In this document: piece after piece, positions 1 to 6,834 of the stretch
How positions within the stretch are numbered: the stretch's first letter is position 1
Layout of the letters: every line of letters begins with the position of its first letter
From: Paracoccaceae bacterium
GTDB taxonomy: Bacteria; Pseudomonadota; Alphaproteobacteria; Rhodobacterales; Rhodobacteraceae
Direction: 5' to 3'
Assembly: GCA_007128865.1 (NCBI GenBank)
Contig: SKWP01000194.1
Span: 1 to 11,199 of the forward strand
Length of the DNA: 11,199 nt
The notes under the pieces: generated by a model
What the model was told of the DNA's origin: nothing
Seen by the model: only the letters and a program-made list of their open reading frames with translations
Databases searched by the model: none
Made by a program: the position numbers and the translations under genes

Positions 1-564
1 AAACAAAAGAATATCCTAGAGCTTCATGAGGCAGCACGCACCAAGGGCGTCGCCCCAGTCTTAGAAATTTCGTCTAAATCTAATGAAGAAGTAGGCAGGC
101 GGTTATCCGCTGTCAACTTAAAAAGCGAAGTTCAAGGAGTCATGCGCAGCTTAGGGAGCACGTACCAGAGTTGTAAGGTTTTTTCTGAATCTGGACAAAA
201 TCTAGAATTATTGAATGCTGATCCATTTTTTTCCAAAAAGGAAATTCGCAGGCTTGGCAGAGGGAAAATTACCGGTTTTCGCTTCGAGGGCGTCGATTAC
301 CCGACGGAGCCGAAGAACGCCTTCTATGACTGGTTATACATCCGAGCGATCCTTCCACATGAAGAGTGGATCAAGCGCAACTTGAATTACAGCGCGTACT
401 CTGACATAGAGTTCACGCCAAACAAATCGCTGAATTGTCAAGCAAGAGCAGTAGCTGAGTTTCATGCGCTTTCAATGCGTGGCGAAGCTTCAAACTGCGC
501 TACAGATTTCGATACTTTTCGAAATCTATTGCTCATGGCCCAACGAGAGGAAGAACCAATTTAA
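1..564 (+). CDS. NADAR-type antitoxin, DarT1-associated (3' part, start outside window)
   Basis: The reading frame is open from base 1 to the TAA at 562-564, giving 187 residues without the true start; the first in-window ATG (142) is internal because conserved-looking sequence precedes it (KQKNILELHEAA, then LEISSKS and LSAVNLK). Further on are FYDWLYI, SDIEFTPNKSLNCQARA and a short acidic C-terminus. I recognise this pattern as the family annotated as NADAR antitoxin of DarT1 toxins (formerly a DUF). Members of the NADAR superfamily are known to remove ADP-ribose from guanine and so undo the toxin's modification of DNA. The recognition is from memory of family motifs, not an alignment. No DarT toxin is visible; if present it must lie upstream of base 1. 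The gene is distinctly AT-richer than everything to its right, which suggests horizontal acquisition. Family call moderately sure; activity inferred. Confidence 0.62.
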   Translation, partial: KQKNILELHEAARTKGVAPVLEISSKSNEEVGRRLSAVNLKSEVQGVMRSLGSTYQSCKVFSESGQNLELLNADPFFSKKEIRRLGRGKITGFRFEGVDYPTEPKNAFYDWLYIRAILPHEEWIKRNLNYSAYSDIEFTPNKSLNCQARAVAEFHALSMRGEASNCATDFDTFRNLLLMAQREEEPI

Positions 565-592
565 CTGTGTAAAGTAATACTCTGGATTCACC

Positions 593-853
593 ATGCCCAA
601 ACCTTCCCCCAAAACCGTCCCCGTCCTGACCACTGACGCCGAGGCCGAGTCCTTCCTCGAACAGGACCTTTCCGCCCTGGACTTCACGCAATTCAAGCCG
701 ATGCGCTTCGAAGCCCTGCCCAAGTCGGCGCGCATCACCATGCGCCTGCCCGAGCCCCTCATCGCCGCGCTCAAGGCACGCGCGAAGGCCCGCGGCATCC
801 CCTACCAGCGCCTGATCCGCGAGGCGCTGGAACGGGCGGTGGCGGAGGGCTGA
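593..853 (+). CDS. CopG/BrnA-type antitoxin, apparently orphan
   Basis: An 86-residue protein of the usual length for a type II antitoxin with a C-terminal ribbon-helix-helix. The N-terminal part has the acidic stretch DAEAESFLEQDLSALDF, followed by FKPMRFE and then the DNA-binding part (about residues 47-80) with ITMRLPEPLIAALKARAKA and GIPYQRLIREALE. These are hallmarks of the CopG_antitoxin/BrnA group, which bind and neutralise a BrnT-like RNase toxin and repress their own operon. The toxin gene normally sits directly upstream and often overlaps; here the upstream gene is the unrelated AT-rich NADAR-like gene, and downstream is an opposite-strand tRNA, so no partner is present. The ribosome binding site is poor (GGA eight to nine bases before the ATG), as expected for a gene once translated by coupling to an upstream toxin gene. 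Family sure, orphan status sure within this window, cause inferred. Confidence 0.82.
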   Translation: MPKPSPKTVPVLTTDAEAESFLEQDLSALDFTQFKPMRFEALPKSARITMRLPEPLIAALKARAKARGIPYQRLIREALERAVAEG

Positions 854-872
854 GGCGCGGCAGGGTGGCGGG

Positions 873-949
873 TGGTGACCCCGGCAGGACTCGAACCTGC
901 GACCTCCAGATTAGGAATCTGCTGCTCTATCCTGCTGAGCTACGGGGCC
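873..949 (-). tRNA. tRNA-Arg (anticodon CCT)
   Basis: The reverse complement folds into a full cloverleaf. The acceptor stem is GGCCCCG/CGGGGTC (one G-U pair), the D stem is GCTC/GAGC, and the anticodon loop is TTCCTAA with anticodon CCT. The T arm is GCAGG-TTCGAGT-CCTGC, followed by discriminator A and an encoded CCA. It decodes AGG arginine codons. The outermost anticodon-stem pair (27-43) reads G opposite G, a mismatch; the other four pairs are good. The 3' end points left, towards the AT-rich block at 1-564, which is the usual side on which integrating elements are found. Confidence 0.95.
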
Positions 950-957
950 ACGCCCCC

Positions 958-987
958 TGTATTGGCCGCTTCGGCGGCGCGGTGCAA
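958..987 (-). promoter_or_regulatory. probable promoter of the tRNA-Arg gene
   Basis: On the minus strand TTGCAC (982-987) is followed 18 bases later by AATACA (958-963), placing a start site close to the tRNA 5' end at 949. The -35 matches well and the -10 is weak, as is common in alphaproteobacteria. The spacer contains a short inverted repeat GCCGC/GCGGC (965-978). Called from consensus and position only. Confidence 0.4.
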
Positions 988-1186
988 GGGGCCAGCGACC
1001 GTATAAGGGCAGCGCATGGATTCATGCCCTAATTATATTCGACCGCATAGATGGCCCTGCCTATAGATGGGCCATGCCAGCTGTGCCGCGCTGCGGTTCG
1101 TGGCCGGTCCTGCCGCGAGGAGGCGGCGTTCCGGCGGCAACGATCCGGCATCCGGCGGCGGCAGCCGGCGCAACGGGAGGACCGCC

Positions 1187-1225
1187 GTGAGAACCGCCAA
1201 CCAGGCGCGCGAGGACGCGTCATGA
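1187..1225 (+). CDS. possible 12-residue leader peptide overlapping the carboxyltransferase start
   Basis: A GTG start at 1187 is preceded by GGGAGG (1175-1180) at a six-base spacing, a better site than many real genes have. The frame encodes VRTANQAREDAS (start Met in practice) and ends with a TGA at 1223-1225. That stop overlaps the ATG (1222-1224) of the next gene in an ATGA arrangement, the classic layout for translational coupling. The peptide has no repeated codon or other attenuation signature. It may be a leader that feeds ribosomes to the carboxyltransferase gene, or chance in GC-rich DNA. Confidence 0.3.
   Translation: MRTANQAREDAS
1211..1214 (+). promoter_or_regulatory. ribosome binding site that fixes the CT1 start
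   Basis: GAGG lies seven bases before the ATG at 1222. No comparable site precedes the in-frame ATG at 1051, and protein sequence resembling the carboxyltransferase family begins at 1222. Confidence 0.6.
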
Positions 1226-2757
1226 AATTCGGCCGCGAGATCGAGGAACACGAACGCCGCCGCGCCCACGCGCTGTCCATGGGCGGGGCCGAAAAGCTCG
1301 CCCGGCGGCGCGAAACCGGCCTGCTCAACGCACGCGAACGCATTGCGCATCTGTTCGACCCCGGCAGCTTTAACGAAACGGGGCTGTTCAACACGTCCAT
1401 GCATCCCGACGACCGCCCGAACACCCCGGCGGACGGCAAGGTTGCGGGCTTCGGGCGCATCGGGGGGCGGCTGGCCGCGGTGATCTCGAACGATTTCACC
1501 GTCAAGGGCGCGTCATCGAGCCCGGTGAATTCCAACAAGATGGAACATGTCAAGAAGGTCGCGGCCAGCAACGGCTTTCCGGTCGTGTTTCTGGGTGAAT
1601 CCACCGGCGCCCGGATGCCCGATATCATGGGCGCCAAGAACATCATCGGCGTCAACAACAACCCCGCGCAATACCTGCGGCTGCGTACCAACCCCTGGGC
1701 ATCGGCGGTGCTGGGCTACTGCTTTGGCTCGGCCACCTGGTATTCGGCGATGGCCGACTTCACGGTGATGCGCAAGGGGGCCTGTCTGGCGGTGTCGAGC
1801 CCGCGGCTGATCGCCATGGCGACCGGCCAGAAGGTCGATTACGAGGAACTGGGCGGCTGGCGGCTGCACACCGAGGTCACCGGGCTGGTTGACCTTGCCG
1901 TGGACAGCGACGAACAGGCGCTGGACGCGATCCGCACCTATCTGGGCTATCTGCCCGGCCATTGCGGCGAACTGGCGCCGCGCGAGCCGGTACCCGAGGG
2001 TTCGGACGAGGCCGCCGCCGGCATGCTCGAGGTCATCCCCGAATCCAAGGGGGCGGTCTATGACGTGCGCAAGGTGATCGAGCGCATCGTCGATCTTGGC
2101 AGTTTCTTCGAACTCAAGGCGCGCTTTGGCCGCACGCTGACCACCGGCCTTGCCCGGATCGACGGGCGCAGCGTGGGCATCATCGCCAACAACCCCTATT
2201 TCAAGGGCGGCGCCATCGATGCCGATGCCTGTGACAAGGCGGTCAGCTTTATCGTGCAGTGCGATTCCTATAACATTCCGATGGTGTTTCTGGTCGATCA
2301 GCCGGGCTTTCTGATCGGCATCGAGGCAGAACGCCGGCGGATGCCGGGCAAGGTGATGAACTGGCTCAATGCGCTGGCGCTGTGCACGGTCCCCCGCTTT
2401 GCGGTGGTCATGCGCAAGAGCTACGGGCTCGCGGTGCGCAACATGGGCGGCAGCAACAACGCCGACGAACTGGCAGCATGGTGGACAGCCGAAGTCAGCT
2501 TCATGGACCCGCGATCGGCGGTGTCGGTCGTGCATGGGGTGAGCCCCGAACAGGATCCCGAAGCCTATGCCCGGCACCTGGAAGAGATGTCGCGCGACAC
2601 CTCGGCCTATGACCTCGGCTCGGTCAATGGCGCCCGCGCGGTGATCGACCCGCGCGAAACCCGCGCCTACCTGAAGTCGATGCTGGAAATCTACGAACAG
2701 CGGCCGCAGGGCGGCATCGGGCAGCACCGGATGCAGTGCTGGCCCACAAGCTACTGA
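1222..2757 (+). CDS. acyl-CoA carboxyltransferase subunit, divergent (CT1)
   Basis: A 511-residue carboxyltransferase of the propionyl-CoA carboxylase beta / methylmalonyl-CoA carboxyltransferase superfamily, with two crotonase-fold halves. It is cytoplasmic and normally moves CO2 between carboxybiotin and an acyl-CoA. Visible landmarks are ARERIAHLFDPGSFNE near the N-terminus, SNDFTVKGAS, ESTGAR (126-131, in place of the usual DSGGAR), GYCFGSATWYSA (165-176, in place of the glycine-rich oxyanion segment), VDYEELGG, and in the second half SVGIIANNP, VDQPGFLIG (from 358) and KSYGLAVRNM (from 399). The second-half motif normally reads YGGAYDVM; here Leu403 replaces the second Gly and Arg406 the Asp. 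It is the first gene of an operon with a CoA-transferase and a second carboxyltransferase, 25 bases before the next gene. There is no biotin carboxylase partner nearby. Fold certain; substrate and direction of reaction unknown. Confidence 0.9.
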   Translation: MKFGREIEEHERRRAHALSMGGAEKLARRRETGLLNARERIAHLFDPGSFNETGLFNTSMHPDDRPNTPADGKVAGFGRIGGRLAAVISNDFTVKGASSSPVNSNKMEHVKKVAASNGFPVVFLGESTGARMPDIMGAKNIIGVNNNPAQYLRLRTNPWASAVLGYCFGSATWYSAMADFTVMRKGACLAVSSPRLIAMATGQKVDYEELGGWRLHTEVTGLVDLAVDSDEQALDAIRTYLGYLPGHCGELAPREPVPEGSDEAAAGMLEVIPESKGAVYDVRKVIERIVDLGSFFELKARFGRTLTTGLARIDGRSVGIIANNPYFKGGAIDADACDKAVSFIVQCDSYNIPMVFLVDQPGFLIGIEAERRRMPGKVMNWLNALALCTVPRFAVVMRKSYGLAVRNMGGSNNADELAAWWTAEVSFMDPRSAVSVVHGVSPEQDPEAYARHLEEMSRDTSAYDLGSVNGARAVIDPRETRAYLKSMLEIYEQRPQGGIGQHRMQCWPTSY

Positions 2758-2782
2758 CCGTCACCGCAGAAGGAACCCGCCG

Positions 2783-3964
2783 ATGTCCCGCACCCAAGAC
2801 CCTGCCGGCGCCGAACACGACGACGACCGCCCGTTTCCGCTGTCCGGTGTGCGGGTGGTCGATTTTTCGCATGTGCTTTCGGGGCCGTTCTGCACCATGC
2901 TGATGGGCGATCTGGGCGCCGAGGTCATCAAGATCGAACGTCCCGGCGTGGGCGATGAAAACCGCCGCATGCGGCGCTATGCCGGACGGACCGAGTCGGA
3001 CGAAGACTATTTCTATCCGATGAACCGCAACAAGAAGAGCATCGAGGCCAATCTCAAGGATCCTGCGGACCGGGAGCGTATCCTGAAACTCATCGAAACC
3101 GCGGATGTGGTGGTAGAGAACTTCACGCCGGGCGCGATGGGCAGGCTGGGCCTTGATTACGAAAGCCTCCGGGCAATCAACGAACGGATCATCTACTGTT
3201 CGGTGTCGGGGTACGGGCAGACTGGCCCCTATCGCGACCGCAAGGCCTATGACTCCATCGTTCAGGCGATGGCCGGGGTGATGGCCATTACCGGCGAGGC
3301 CGACGGCCCGCCGCTGCGAAGCGGGCTGATGTTCGGAGACCTGAGCGGAGCGCTTTATGCATTCGGCGCGATCCTTGTGTCGCTCTATGCCAGGGAACGC
3401 ACCGGAAAGGGCAACTACATCGACCTGGCAATGGCCGATGCGCTGCTCAGCCTGTATTCCACCAACGCGGCGGAATACCTTGCCATCGGCAAGGCACCGG
3501 GCCGCAACGGGTCGGAAAACCCCGGCCGCAGCCCTACCGGCAGCTATCTGTGCGGCGATGGCCGCTATATCCAGATCATGGGTGGCAGCAACACCCTCTG
3601 GCCGCGCTTCTGTGCAGCCATGGAACTGCCGGATCTGCTTGCCGACCCACGGTTCGAAACCAATGAGTCGCGGATCGCCCATCGGCGCGCACTGCGCGCC
3701 ATGCTCGAACCGGCGTTCCGCACCCGGCCGGCCGCGGAATGGGTGGAACGGCTTTCGGAATTCGGCCTGCCGGTCGCGCCGATCAACACCCTGGACGATG
3801 CCTTGCGCGATGAGCAGTACCTGCATCGCAAGATGGACCTGCGCCTGCAGCACCCGCGATCCGGTGAGGTTCGGACCATCAACAATCCGTTCCGCTTCAG
3901 CAGCTACCGCAGCTGGCGCAGCAGCGCCCCGCCGGTGCTGGGCCAGCACAACAAGGACTACTGA
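2783..3964 (+). CDS. family III CoA-transferase (CaiB/BaiF type)
   Basis: A 393-residue cytoplasmic enzyme of normal length for the formyl-CoA:oxalate / carnitine CoA-transferase family, which moves CoA between carboxylic acids by an Asp-acyl anhydride. The N-terminal motif LSGVRVVDFSHVLSGPFCTM is followed by LGAEVIKIERP, NRNKKSIEANLK and VVVENFTPGAM. Next come CSVSGYGQTGPY, GLMFGDLSGALYAFGAI, where Asp186 is the expected nucleophile, and GKGNYIDLAMADAL. The C-terminal part carries LPVAPINTLDDAL. AAGGA lies eight bases before the ATG. It sits between two carboxyltransferase genes on the same strand, so it probably makes, or exchanges onto, the CoA thioester that they use. The acid substrate and CoA donor cannot be told from sequence; annotations in this family are often only generic. 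Confidence 0.93.
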   Translation: MSRTQDPAGAEHDDDRPFPLSGVRVVDFSHVLSGPFCTMLMGDLGAEVIKIERPGVGDENRRMRRYAGRTESDEDYFYPMNRNKKSIEANLKDPADRERILKLIETADVVVENFTPGAMGRLGLDYESLRAINERIIYCSVSGYGQTGPYRDRKAYDSIVQAMAGVMAITGEADGPPLRSGLMFGDLSGALYAFGAILVSLYARERTGKGNYIDLAMADALLSLYSTNAAEYLAIGKAPGRNGSENPGRSPTGSYLCGDGRYIQIMGGSNTLWPRFCAAMELPDLLADPRFETNESRIAHRRALRAMLEPAFRTRPAAEWVERLSEFGLPVAPINTLDDALRDEQYLHRKMDLRLQHPRSGEVRTINNPFRFSSYRSWRSSAPPVLGQHNKDY

Positions 3965-3997
3965 GCGCAAGCGTTCGATAACCCGGGGGAGACCGCA

Positions 3998-5584
3998 ATG
4001 GCAGGTCCAGATCGCAAACCGGCCGACACGCCGGCACCGGCCGCCGACGAGCTGGAATTCCGCCGCAATCGCGCCCTCGGGCTGGGCGGCCCCGAAGCGG
4101 TGGCCTTCCAGCACCGCCGCGGCAAGAAGACGGTGCGCGAACGTCTCGACATGCTGCTTGACGCCGGCAGCTTTCAGGAAATGGGAATGCTGGCCGGGAA
4201 GGGCAGCTATGACGAAAACGGCCGCCTGACCGACTTCCGCCCTTCCAACGCGGTGATCGGCACCGGAAGGGTCGATGGCCGCAAGGTGGTGGTTTCAGGC
4301 GACGACTTTACCATCAGGGCGGGATCGTCCGAAGCCACGGTTTCGGACAAATGGGTCTATGCCGAACGCTATGCCCATGAATACCGCATGCCGCTGGTGC
4401 GGCTGGTGGATACGGCCGGCGGCAGTGTAAAGCTTCTCGAACAGCAGCAGGCGACCAAGATTCCGGGCTATGCGCGCTGGCCCTCGATATCGCTGCTCGG
4501 GCGGGTGCCGGTTGTGGGAATGGCGCTGGGGGCATGTGCGGGGCTGGGCGCGATCAAGGTCGGGCTGTCGCATTTTTCAGTCATGCTCGGCGAAACGGCC
4601 TTCGTGTTTGCCGGTGGCCCGCCTGTGGTCAAGCGGGGCATGGGCATCGACGTCACCAAGGAAGAGCTTGGCGGCGCCCGGGTGCACACGCGCAGCGGCG
4701 TGGTCAGCAACGAGGCGAAGGACGAACAGGACGCCTTTGATCAGGCAAGGCGCTTTCTGTCCTACATGCCGCGCAGCGCCTGGCACCTGCCCCCTCGCGG
4801 CAGCACCGAAGACGCGCCCACCCGTGCCGAAACCGCACTTGACGACATCATTCCCGAGGATCGCCGCAAGGTCTACAAACCCCGCCGCATTCTGGAACTG
4901 GTGATGGACCGCGACAGCCTGTTCGAGGTCGGGCGGCGGTTCGGCGGATCGGTGATTACCTGCTATGGCAGGCTGAACGGCCATGCCGTCGGGGTGATCT
5001 GCTCGGACCCAGCGGTGATGGGCGGCGCGCTGACACTCCAGGCCGCCCAGAAGATGGCCCGCTTTGTCGACATCTGCGATACCTTCCACCTGCCGATCGT
5101 CAACTTCGTCGATCAGCCCGGCGTGATGACCGGCCCTTCGGCCGAAGCCGCCGGCACGCTGACGGCGGCCATCGGGCTGCTGGGCGCGATCGAACAGGCC
5201 AGCGTGCCCTGGTGTTCGATTGTCGTGCGCCGCGCCTTCGGGGTGGGCGGTGGTGCCCATGGCCCCAAGCATGGCCCCGAAGGACGCTCGCTCAACCATC
5301 GGTATGCCTGGCCGTCCGCGCGCTGGGGGTCGATCCCTGTCGAGGGCGGGGTCGCTGCCGCCTACAAGGCCGAACTGGCCGCCGCCGATGATCCGGACGC
5401 GCAGTTGCAGCGGCTGGAACAGTATTTTCACGAACTCGGCTCGCCGTTCCGTACCGCCGAGAAATTCGGGATCGTGGACATCATCCGCCCGTCCGAAACC
5501 CGTCAGGTGCTGTGTGACTGGGTGGAGGATGCTGTGGAACTTGCCCGCACCCAGATCGGGCTGAAGCTGCGCACCATGCGCTGA
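3998..5584 (+). CDS. acyl-CoA carboxyltransferase subunit, divergent (CT2)
   Basis: A 528-residue protein of the same superfamily as CT1, with both halves present. Landmarks are VRERLDMLLDAGSFQE, SGDDFTIRAGS, DTAGGS (138-143, for DSGGAR), LGACAGLGAIKVG (177-189, keeping the CAGxGA glycines), VTKEELGGARVH and VVSNEAKDEQDA. The second half carries HAVGVICSDPAVMGGAL, VDQPGVMTG (from 371) and RRAFGVGGGAHGPK (412-425). The family's YGGAYDVM segment is thus replaced by FGVGGGAH, with Gly419 where the specificity Asp normally lies. A strong purine-rich site, GGGGGAGA, precedes the ATG by five bases, and the gene begins 33 bases after the CoA-transferase stop. It is the last gene of the operon and ends 32 bases from the stop of the convergent MFS gene. 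CT1 and CT2 may form a mixed complex, or each may act separately. Fold sure, substrate unknown. Confidence 0.9.
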   Translation: MAGPDRKPADTPAPAADELEFRRNRALGLGGPEAVAFQHRRGKKTVRERLDMLLDAGSFQEMGMLAGKGSYDENGRLTDFRPSNAVIGTGRVDGRKVVVSGDDFTIRAGSSEATVSDKWVYAERYAHEYRMPLVRLVDTAGGSVKLLEQQQATKIPGYARWPSISLLGRVPVVGMALGACAGLGAIKVGLSHFSVMLGETAFVFAGGPPVVKRGMGIDVTKEELGGARVHTRSGVVSNEAKDEQDAFDQARRFLSYMPRSAWHLPPRGSTEDAPTRAETALDDIIPEDRRKVYKPRRILELVMDRDSLFEVGRRFGGSVITCYGRLNGHAVGVICSDPAVMGGALTLQAAQKMARFVDICDTFHLPIVNFVDQPGVMTGPSAEAAGTLTAAIGLLGAIEQASVPWCSIVVRRAFGVGGGAHGPKHGPEGRSLNHRYAWPSARWGSIPVEGGVAAAYKAELAAADDPDAQLQRLEQYFHELGSPFRTAEKFGIVDIIRPSETRQVLCDWVEDAVELARTQIGLKLRTMR

Positions 5585-5616
5585 TCGGCCGGTGTGGCGG
5601 GCGGGCAGGCAGCGCC

Positions 5617-6834
5617 TCAGCCGCCGCCCCCGCCATCCTGCCGGGGTGGCCGCTGCGGGCCGACAGGGGCTTCGGATGGCACCGAAAGCCGCGTTCCGCC
5701 AAGCGCCATGACGGCGCCGACGAAAAAGAATACCCCGACAACACCGGTGAAGGATACCATCGCCCCGACGGTGAGCGGTGTTGCCACCTGTGTCAGCCGG
5801 TTGACGGCAAGCCGCATTCCCAGAACTTCGCCGATCTTGTCGGGCGGGGACAGGTTCATCGTTCTGGTGATGGCAAGGGGCTGGCCGATGCCAAGCCCGA
5901 GCCCGAGCGCCAGCGAAATGGCGGTCAGCAGCACGATATCGACAGTCAGCGGCAACAGCAGAAAGAACATGCCGCTCATGACCACCGAAAGCACGATCAC
6001 CGGATTCTTGCCGAAAAGGCGGACCATCGGCAACATGGCAAAACGAACGACCACCGCCCCGCCGTTGTGCAGGGCGATGATGATGCCGATCGCGCTGGCC
6101 GAGATCCCCGCCGCATCGGCATAGAGCGGGAAATAGGCCACATACATGTCCTTGCCCATCAGCACCAGCACACTGATCATGAAGGCACGGCCCATGTATG
6201 GGTGATACCCGAGAATGCGCACCGGGTTGGAAAGCCATTCGGCCCGCCCCGTGGCACGCCTGCCCGAAGCCGGCGCCCACAGCACCGGCGCCACCACCGC
6301 CAGTGCCAGGAAACCGGGCAGCGCCATGAGCAGGAAGGCCGTGCCGAAACCCGTGGCATCGGCCAGAAACCCGCTGAACAGCGGCCCGGCAAAGGAACCC
6401 AGCGCCAGGCTCATGCTGGTCAGCGCCATGGCCCGTTCGCGCGCCCAGGGCTCGGAAGTGATCGACCCCGTATAATGCTGCAGCGACAGGATGAACACGG
6501 TCGATCCGGTGCCGGCCGCAACCTGCGAGAGGTACAGCCCGGCCCGGTCGGGCATCAGGAAGGGCAACATCAGCCCCAGTGCAGACAGCAGCGCGCCCGA
6601 AACCATGATCCAGGCAGAACCGTGCCTGTCCATCCAGCTGCCAACCAGAGACACGATGAACAGCGGCAGGATCGCGAAGGCCGCCACCAGCACGCCGATC
6701 TCGCCCGGACCGATGCCCAGCGAAAGGGCGTAAAGTGGAACGAGGGGGCGTGTGCCCATGACGCCGGCGGTCACCAGCACGATGCCGACAGAAAGCAGCC
6801 TGAGCGCGCGCGGCGGCGCGGAGGAATCGGTCAA
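5617..6834 (-). CDS. MFS transporter, probable TTG start overlapping tctA
   Basis: From a TTG at 6832-6834 this gives 405 residues, the normal size for a 12-helix major facilitator. The loop 2-3 motif is visible as GSWMDRHG (65-72), and hydrophobic helices alternate with short loops throughout, ending in a proline- and glycine-rich tail. The frame stays open far upstream inside tctA, but homology-like sequence begins only with LRLLSVGIVLVTAGVMGTRP, so the TTG is the best start. It overlaps the tctA TGA by two bases (TTGA). AAGGA (6847-6851) lies 12 bases upstream, rather far, which points to translational coupling. The MFS gene is the fourth cistron of the TTT operon, an unusual addition; it could export a product, import a related acid, or act in resistance. 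Substrate unknown. A start farther downstream at a GTG is possible but would cut into helix 1. Confidence 0.85.
   Translation of the reverse strand: MTDSSAPPRALRLLSVGIVLVTAGVMGTRPLVPLYALSLGIGPGEIGVLVAAFAILPLFIVSLVGSWMDRHGSAWIMVSGALLSALGLMLPFLMPDRAGLYLSQVAAGTGSTVFILSLQHYTGSITSEPWARERAMALTSMSLALGSFAGPLFSGFLADATGFGTAFLLMALPGFLALAVVAPVLWAPASGRRATGRAEWLSNPVRILGYHPYMGRAFMISVLVLMGKDMYVAYFPLYADAAGISASAIGIIIALHNGGAVVVRFAMLPMVRLFGKNPVIVLSVVMSGMFFLLLPLTVDIVLLTAISLALGLGLGIGQPLAITRTMNLSPPDKIGEVLGMRLAVNRLTQVATPLTVGAMVSFTGVVGVFFFVGAVMALGGTRLSVPSEAPVGPQRPPRQDGGGGG

Larger units (their letters stand above)
950..1221. other. intergenic region between tRNA-Arg and the carboxyltransferase operon
   Basis: About 270 bases without a normal gene. 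It holds the likely tRNA promoter, a short AT-rich patch at 1029-1040 that may belong to a promoter of the rightward operon (no convincing -35/-10 pair found), and a 12-codon leader ORF at 1187-1225. Reading the carboxyltransferase frame back to the ATG at 1051 would add 57 arginine-rich residues unlike the family, so I do not extend the gene into this region. Confidence 0.5.

Noticed and set aside
965..978. GCCGC-TTCG-GCGGC hairpin as a plus-strand terminator for the antitoxin gene
   Set aside because: Short stem without a T-run, located in the spacer of the likely tRNA promoter.
1051..1221. In-frame N-terminal extension of CT1 by 57 residues
   Set aside because: Arginine-rich sequence unlike the family, no ribosome site at 1051, and a good site plus family-like sequence at 1222.
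1513..2727. Long minus-strand open frame (404 codons) opposite CT1
   Set aside because: Histidine/glycine/alanine-rich composition typical of the antisense of a GC-rich gene; no family motif, and CT1 on the other strand is unmistakable.
2624..4114. Long minus-strand open frame (496 codons) opposite the CoA-transferase
   Set aside because: Antisense shadow; the plus strand has a well-formed CoA-transferase with ribosome site and catalytic Asp.
5585..5660. Bidirectional terminator between the convergent CT2 and MFS genes
   Set aside because: Only imperfect GC-rich pairing and no T-run on either strand; the 32-base gap alone does not show a terminator.
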